DNA of 64,000 nucleotides from Gordonibacter massiliensis (ex Traore et al. 2017) (GTDB taxonomy: Bacteria; Actinomycetota; Coriobacteriia; Coriobacteriales; Eggerthellaceae). Where the stretch lies: contig LT827128.1 in NCBI GenBank assembly GCA_900170005.1, positions 3,716,168 through 3,780,167 on the forward strand, written 5' to 3'. Positions 59,744 to 64,000 of the stretch are shown here, piece after piece (within the stretch, counting starts at the first letter, position 1; every line of letters starts with the position of its first letter). A model generated the notes under the pieces. It searched no databases, was not told where the DNA came from, and saw nothing but the letters and a program-made list of their open reading frames with translations. A program made the translations under genes and the position numbers.

Positions 59744-62302
59744 ATGGATGCGCCGTCGTTGAAAGCGCTGGAGCACGAGAACGCCGAACTACGCGAAAGG
59801 CTCAACGACGCGCGCCGCTACGACGGGCTCACGGGCCTGCTCTCCAAGGGCGCGTTCTGCGACGCCGTTTCAACCGCGCTCGACCGGTCGCCGTCCGAGC
59901 GGCACGTTATCGTCTGCTTCGACATCCGCCGGTTCAAGCTGGTAAACGATCTGCACGGCCTTGAGGAGGGCGACGAGCTCCTGCGCTCTTTCGCCGGCGC
60001 GCTCAAGCATCGCTTCGCGGACGTCGCGGGCTCGTTCGTGGGCCGCCTCGGCGGCGATCTGTTCGTCGTCTTCGCCCCCGCCATGACGATCGGGGAGGTG
60101 CAGCGGGCGCTTGACGACGTATGCTCCGCCTGTCCCGAACGATTCGACCCGACGGCCGTTGCGGGCATCTACCGTATCGAGGACCGAGGGCTGCCCGTGG
60201 CGCTCATGTGCGATCGCGCCATGATGGCGCTGCGCACGGTGAAGGAGAGCTATTTCGGCCGCGTCGCCGAGTACGAGCCGGGGCTGCGCGACGCGCTCGT
60301 GGAGGAGCGCGCGCTGCTCGACGGCATCGAGGTCGCCCTCGACGAAGACCAGATCGAGCCGTTCTTCCAACCCAAATGCAACATCCGCACGGGCAAGATC
60401 GTGGGGGCCGAGGCCCTCGCGCGCTGGCGCCATCCCGAGCGCGGCATCGTCCCGCCGGCCGAGTTCGTCCCGCTGCTCGAGCGCAACGGGTTCATCCGCG
60501 CGCTCGACGTGCGCGTGTGGGAGCGGACGGCCGCTTGGATCGCCCAACTGGTGGCGCAGGGGATCGAGCCCGTGCCCGTGTCCGTGAACGTATCGCGCGC
60601 CGACGTCGACGGCATGGACGTGTGCGCCACGCTCACCGGCATCGTCGAGCGTTACGGCATCGACCGGTCGCTCATGGAGGTCGAGATAACGGAAAGCGCC
60701 TACGCCGACCGGCGCGATTCGATCATCGAAGCGTCCGACGAGCTCATGGCCGAAGCGTTCGTCGTGCTCATGGACGATTTCGGCAGCGGCTACTCGTCGC
60801 TCAACATGCTGAGGGACATCAACGTCAACGTGCTGAAGATCGACATGCGCTTCCTCGACCGCACCGACCGGCGCAGCCGCGACATCATGGAATCGGTCGT
60901 CCATATGGCCCGCTGGCTCGACCTTCCCGTCATCGCCGAGGGCGTGGAGACCGACGAGCAGGTGAGGTTCCTGCTCGACGTGGGATGCGTGTTCGCGCAG
61001 GGGTTCCGCTTCTATCGGCCCATGGACGCCGCCTCGTTCGCCGCCCTGCTCGCCGAGGGCGACAACGTCGAGCGCGTCACGCTGAGCGAGCGGTTCGACG
61101 CCGAAGGCTCTTCCGTGTTCGATTTCAAGGACCTGCTGCACGAGGATGTGATCAGCGACCGCATGCTCACCAACATCCTGGGCGCCGTGGCGCTGTTCTC
61201 GCTCGACGGCGCCTCCCTGCGCGTCCTGCGCGGCAATCCCGCCTACCGCGACCTCGTCGAGTGGGACGGCGAGGGCGGAACGGCCCGCGCCGACGTTCTG
61301 GACCGCGTGCACGAAGACGACCGGCCCCTGCTGCTCGACGCCGCCCGTCGCGCGCGCACCGCGCACGACGACGAGGGCGTCGAGGTCACGGTGCGCCGTA
61401 CGGCGGGCGGCCGCACGCAGTGGCTCGAACTGCGGCTGTTCCACCTGTACGCCTCCGGCGACGCCGACGTGCTCTACGGCGGCGTTTCCGACGTGACCGA
61501 GCGCATGGAGGACGTGGAGGCGCTGCGCATGAGCGAGCGTCGCTTCGAGATAGCCATGGAGGCCTCCGGCCTCGTGGTGTTCGAGCTCGACATCCCCACG
61601 CGCACGGCGCGCTACTCCGCCTACGTGCAGAACGCGTTCGGGCTCGACGCGACCGTGGCGAACGCGCCCGAGGGCTTCATCGAGCAAGGGTCGGTGGACG
61701 AGGTGTCCGTCGGCGACTTCCGCGCGCTGTACGAGCGCATCTTCCGAGGCGACAGCCGCTCGTCGACCGTCGTGCGCGCGCACATGGCGGACGGCTCCAC
61801 CGTGTGGAACCGCATCACGCTCATAGCCGTGGAGAACGAGCGCGGCAAGGCCACCAAGGCCGTGGGGTTGGTGGAGAACATCACGCGCGAGAAGGAGATG
61901 GAGCTCTCCCTCAGCCAGCGGGGGCTCGTTCTGAGCGAGGCGAACCAGCGGGTGCTCGCGCGCCTGCTTGAGGGAGCGGTGACGTTCGGGGCCATCGGGC
62001 GCTATCTCGAACGCGACTTCCCCTTGTACTTCCTCACCGCGGAGATGCTCGCCTTGCTCGGCTACGGCACGTACTCCGAGCTCATTGAGGCCACGGGCGG
62101 CATCGCCCACGTGCTCGCGCGCGTCGACGACCTGGAGGAGCTCGAACGCGGCATGCTGGAGCTCAAGGTGGGGGAGGGCTACCGCATCTGCTACTCGTTC
62201 GTCTGCAAGGACGGCTCCCTGCTGCCGGTGGAGGAGCGCGGCTTCGCCGTCGAAGCGGAGGACGGGCGCCCCGCCATCATCGGGCTGTGCACGGTGCTTT
62301 AG
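59744..62302 (+). CDS. EAL-domain c-di-GMP signalling protein with degenerate GGDEF and PAS domains
   Basis: A protein of 852 residues without membrane segments. A coiled-coil start is followed by a GGDEF domain whose signature is GGDLF (residues 103-107), so cyclase activity is doubtful. The EAL domain (about 190-430) looks active: EAL at 223-225, VNVSR, DDFGSGYSSL at 344-353, KID and AEGVET are all present. Two or three PAS-like domains follow (DVTERMEDVEAL and VENITREKEM mark their ends). It probably degrades c-di-GMP in response to a cytoplasmic signal. No c-di-GMP partner gene is in the window. Confidence 0.9.
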   Translation: MDAPSLKALEHENAELRERLNDARRYDGLTGLLSKGAFCDAVSTALDRSPSERHVIVCFDIRRFKLVNDLHGLEEGDELLRSFAGALKHRFADVAGSFVGRLGGDLFVVFAPAMTIGEVQRALDDVCSACPERFDPTAVAGIYRIEDRGLPVALMCDRAMMALRTVKESYFGRVAEYEPGLRDALVEERALLDGIEVALDEDQIEPFFQPKCNIRTGKIVGAEALARWRHPERGIVPPAEFVPLLERNGFIRALDVRVWERTAAWIAQLVAQGIEPVPVSVNVSRADVDGMDVCATLTGIVERYGIDRSLMEVEITESAYADRRDSIIEASDELMAEAFVVLMDDFGSGYSSLNMLRDINVNVLKIDMRFLDRTDRRSRDIMESVVHMARWLDLPVIAEGVETDEQVRFLLDVGCVFAQGFRFYRPMDAASFAALLAEGDNVERVTLSERFDAEGSSVFDFKDLLHEDVISDRMLTNILGAVALFSLDGASLRVLRGNPAYRDLVEWDGEGGTARADVLDRVHEDDRPLLLDAARRARTAHDDEGVEVTVRRTAGGRTQWLELRLFHLYASGDADVLYGGVSDVTERMEDVEALRMSERRFEIAMEASGLVVFELDIPTRTARYSAYVQNAFGLDATVANAPEGFIEQGSVDEVSVGDFRALYERIFRGDSRSSTVVRAHMADGSTVWNRITLIAVENERGKATKAVGLVENITREKEMELSLSQRGLVLSEANQRVLARLLEGAVTFGAIGRYLERDFPLYFLTAEMLALLGYGTYSELIEATGGIAHVLARVDDLEELERGMLELKVGEGYRICYSFVCKDGSLLPVEERGFAVEAEDGRPAIIGLCTVL

Positions 62303-62598
62303 AGCCGCGCCGGCGTGTTGAGCAACTCCCGCCGTACCGAACCGTACCCGTCCCTCCATCGCAAATCCACGTTCCCCGCTCCGCATTGCTTGATCGAGGC
62401 GGGGATATGCGCTACCATAGACCGGTATCAAATCCCCGCACCGAACACGAACGCGCACGTCGACTTCCGACGTGAAGGCGTGGTGCGCCAAGGAAGAAAG
62501 ACAAGCCTCATCGCTTCGAACCCCAAACCCCGCACGGAATCTATGCGCGCTCTCGCGTGCATTCCCATATCGTTAAGCCCAACCATAAGGAGGACTAG

Positions 62599-63261
62599 GT
62601 GAAATTCTTTCTGGACACCGCCGATCTCGCCGAGATCGAAGAGGCGGCCAGCTGGGGCGTGCTCGCGGGCGTGACCACGAACCCGACGCTCTACGCGCGC
62701 ACGGGCGGCAAGCTCGCCGATTTCCACAACCACATCAAGCGCATCTGCGAGCTGGTGGACGGCCCCGTGTCCGCCGAGAGCGTGGCCATGACGCGCGACG
62801 AGATGGTGTGCGACGGCCGCGAGCTGGCCGCGCTCGCCGACAACGTGGTGGTGAAGCTGCCCACCACGATCGAGGGCCTGGCCGCCACCAAGCAGCTGGC
62901 CAGCGAGGGCATCCCGGTGAACATGACGCTGTGCTTCAGCGTGCCGCAGGCCATCATGGCCGCCCGCGCCGGCGCCCGCTACATCAGCCCGTTCGTGGGC
63001 CGCTTTGACGACATCTCCGAAGACGGCCTCGGCCAGCTGAACGACGTGGTCGCCGCCGTGAACAACTACGATTTCGGCCACGACGTGGAGATCATCGCCG
63101 CCTCCGTGCGCAGCGCGAACCACGTGGCCCAGGCCGCCCTCATGGGTGCGGACATCGCCACGGTGCCCTTCGCGGCGCTGAAGAAGTGCGTGCAGCACCC
63201 GCTCACCGATCGCGGCCTCGACGCCTTCATGAAGGACTGGGAGAAAGTGCAGAACGCATGA
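62599..63261 (+). CDS. Transaldolase, small FSA/TalC type
   Basis: A protein of 220 residues: MKFFLDTADLAEIEEAASWG, GVTTNPTLYARTG, the Schiff-base lysine in ADNVVVKLPTTIEG, and GARYISPFVGRFDDI. It is either a transaldolase of the pentose phosphate pathway or a fructose-6-phosphate aldolase; the Phe in SPFVGRF favours transaldolase but does not settle it. The start is GTG 62599 behind a strong AAGGAGG. Its stop overlaps the rho ATG (ATGA), so the two are probably co-transcribed. Confidence 0.92.
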   Translation: MKFFLDTADLAEIEEAASWGVLAGVTTNPTLYARTGGKLADFHNHIKRICELVDGPVSAESVAMTRDEMVCDGRELAALADNVVVKLPTTIEGLAATKQLASEGIPVNMTLCFSVPQAIMAARAGARYISPFVGRFDDISEDGLGQLNDVVAAVNNYDFGHDVEIIAASVRSANHVAQAALMGADIATVPFAALKKCVQHPLTDRGLDAFMKDWEKVQNA

Positions 63262-64000
63262 GCGACAACGAAGCAGCTACCATGACCGCCGAGGCGCCCG
63301 CGGCGAGCAAGCCGACGCGCCGCCGCTCCACGAGCGTGAACGCCAAGGCGTCCGCGGCGAAGGAGCCGGCCGCCAAGGCCGCGGCGAAGACTCCGGCCGA
63401 GAAGCCCTCCGAGCCGCAGGCCGACGGCGGCGCCCCCGCCGCGCATGCCGGCAGAACGCCGCGCAAGTCCGTGAAGGCCGGCGGCACGTCCGCCCCGCAG
63501 CAGGGCTCCGGCACCGCCAAGCGCCCCGGTCAGAACTCCAGCGGCCGCAGCAACGCGAACGCGGGCCAAAGCGGCGGCAACCGCCAGAAGCAGAACAACA
63601 ACCAGCGCCAGAACGCCTCCGGCGGCAAGCAGAACAACAACAATAACAACCGCCGCCAGCGCCGCCCGCACGACAACAACCGCGGTCCCCGCGAGGTGCA
63701 GCCCAGCGTGTCGCGCGACGATCTGACGAAGCTCAAGGTCGCCGAGCTGCGCGAGAAGGCCGCCGAGCTGGGCGTGGACGCCACGGGCCTGAAGAAGGCC
63801 GAGCTCGTGGAAGCCGTGTTCGAGGCCAGCGTGAAGGCCGAGGGCTTCATCGAGGTGTCGGGCATCCTCGACATCCTGGCCGACGGCTACGGCTTCTTGC
63901 GCACGCAGGGCTACCTGCCCAGCGAGTCCGACTGCTACGTGGGGCTTTCCACCATCCGCCGCAACGGCCTGCGCAAGGGCGACCTCGTGACCGGCCAGAC
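63258..64000 (+). CDS. rho: Transcription termination factor Rho, N-terminal part
   Basis: The first 247 codons; the gene runs off the window. Residues 1-150 are an extension typical of actinobacterial Rho: Ala/Lys-rich to residue 90, then Asn/Gln/Gly/Arg-rich (residues 90-142, for example KQNNNQRQN and KQNNNNNNRRQRR). After it come the Rho N-terminal helix bundle (DDLTKLKVAELREKAAELGV) and the cold-shock-like RNA-binding domain (EGFIEVSGILDILADGYGFL). The ATPase part lies beyond the end. The Asn-rich stretch has the composition of a prion-like domain. Confidence 0.95.
   Translation, partial: MSDNEAATMTAEAPAASKPTRRRSTSVNAKASAAKEPAAKAAAKTPAEKPSEPQADGGAPAAHAGRTPRKSVKAGGTSAPQQGSGTAKRPGQNSSGRSNANAGQSGGNRQKQNNNQRQNASGGKQNNNNNNRRQRRPHDNNRGPREVQPSVSRDDLTKLKVAELREKAAELGVDATGLKKAELVEAVFEASVKAEGFIEVSGILDILADGYGFLRTQGYLPSESDCYVGLSTIRRNGLRKGDLVTGQ

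Overview
This 64 kb window is high-GC chromosome of an anaerobic actinobacterium, most likely Eggerthella, Gordonibacter or a close relative (Coriobacteriia, Eggerthellaceae). The evidence is gene content: membrane LuxR-type regulators beside respiratory oxidoreductases, a Tat/lipobox flavin reductase, a Psr/Phs-like molybdoenzyme operon, lar genes, GatCAB and a his operon with a HisZ-HisG fusion. This assignment is inference; no rRNA or tRNA gene was found.

Positions 1-8735 form a clearly lower-GC block: a remnant of the 3' end of ychF, a minus-strand operon (ECF sigma factor, membrane anti-sigma-like protein, small secreted protein, lipoprotein, ABC ATPase, accessory protein, three permeases), and a 5'-truncated CdiA-CT-like tRNA nuclease domain ending at a strong terminator. 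It looks acquired. From 8786 the sequence is native-looking: a hydrolase, an iron-sulfur aldo/keto reductase, larE-larB-larC (nickel-pincer cofactor) behind a MerR-type promoter, a GNAT, an amidohydrolase, a VWA protein, an MFS transporter and two more ECF sigma/anti-sigma pairs. Between those pairs lie a 43-codon membrane-peptide gene that resembles a type I toxin-antitoxin locus, and recQ.

Positions 25-34 kb hold a pirin, a DUF5692 protein, a TetR regulator, a PadR-DUF1700-DUF4097 operon, a DHA2 exporter and a LuxR regulator. Positions 34.7-43.1 kb hold a flavin reductase, gatCAB, an alanine/sodium symporter and a DUF2797 protein. A RelE/antitoxin pair follows, then a second LuxR regulator divergent from a three-subunit molybdenum reductase operon (catalytic, FeS and NrfD-like subunits).

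After a 1.2 kb nest of inverted repeats comes the his operon: hisZG fusion, hisD, hisC, hisB, hisH, hisA, hisF, then a DUF1016-family nuclease with its own SOS-like promoter, then hisI. The window ends with an EAL-domain signalling protein, transaldolase and the start of rho.

The most unusual theme is the number of palindromic repeat units. Several lie inside reading frames without breaking them: 53 codons in the RecQ zinc domain, about 37 codons in a HisH loop, and the linker joining HisZ to HisG. One copy supplies the larB stop codon. The strongest candidate for an undescribed system is the locus at 21184-21484: an SD-led 43-residue membrane peptide, a convergent antisense promoter with a perfect TATAAT, an intrinsic terminator on the antisense strand, and inverted repeats pairing the two mRNA ends.
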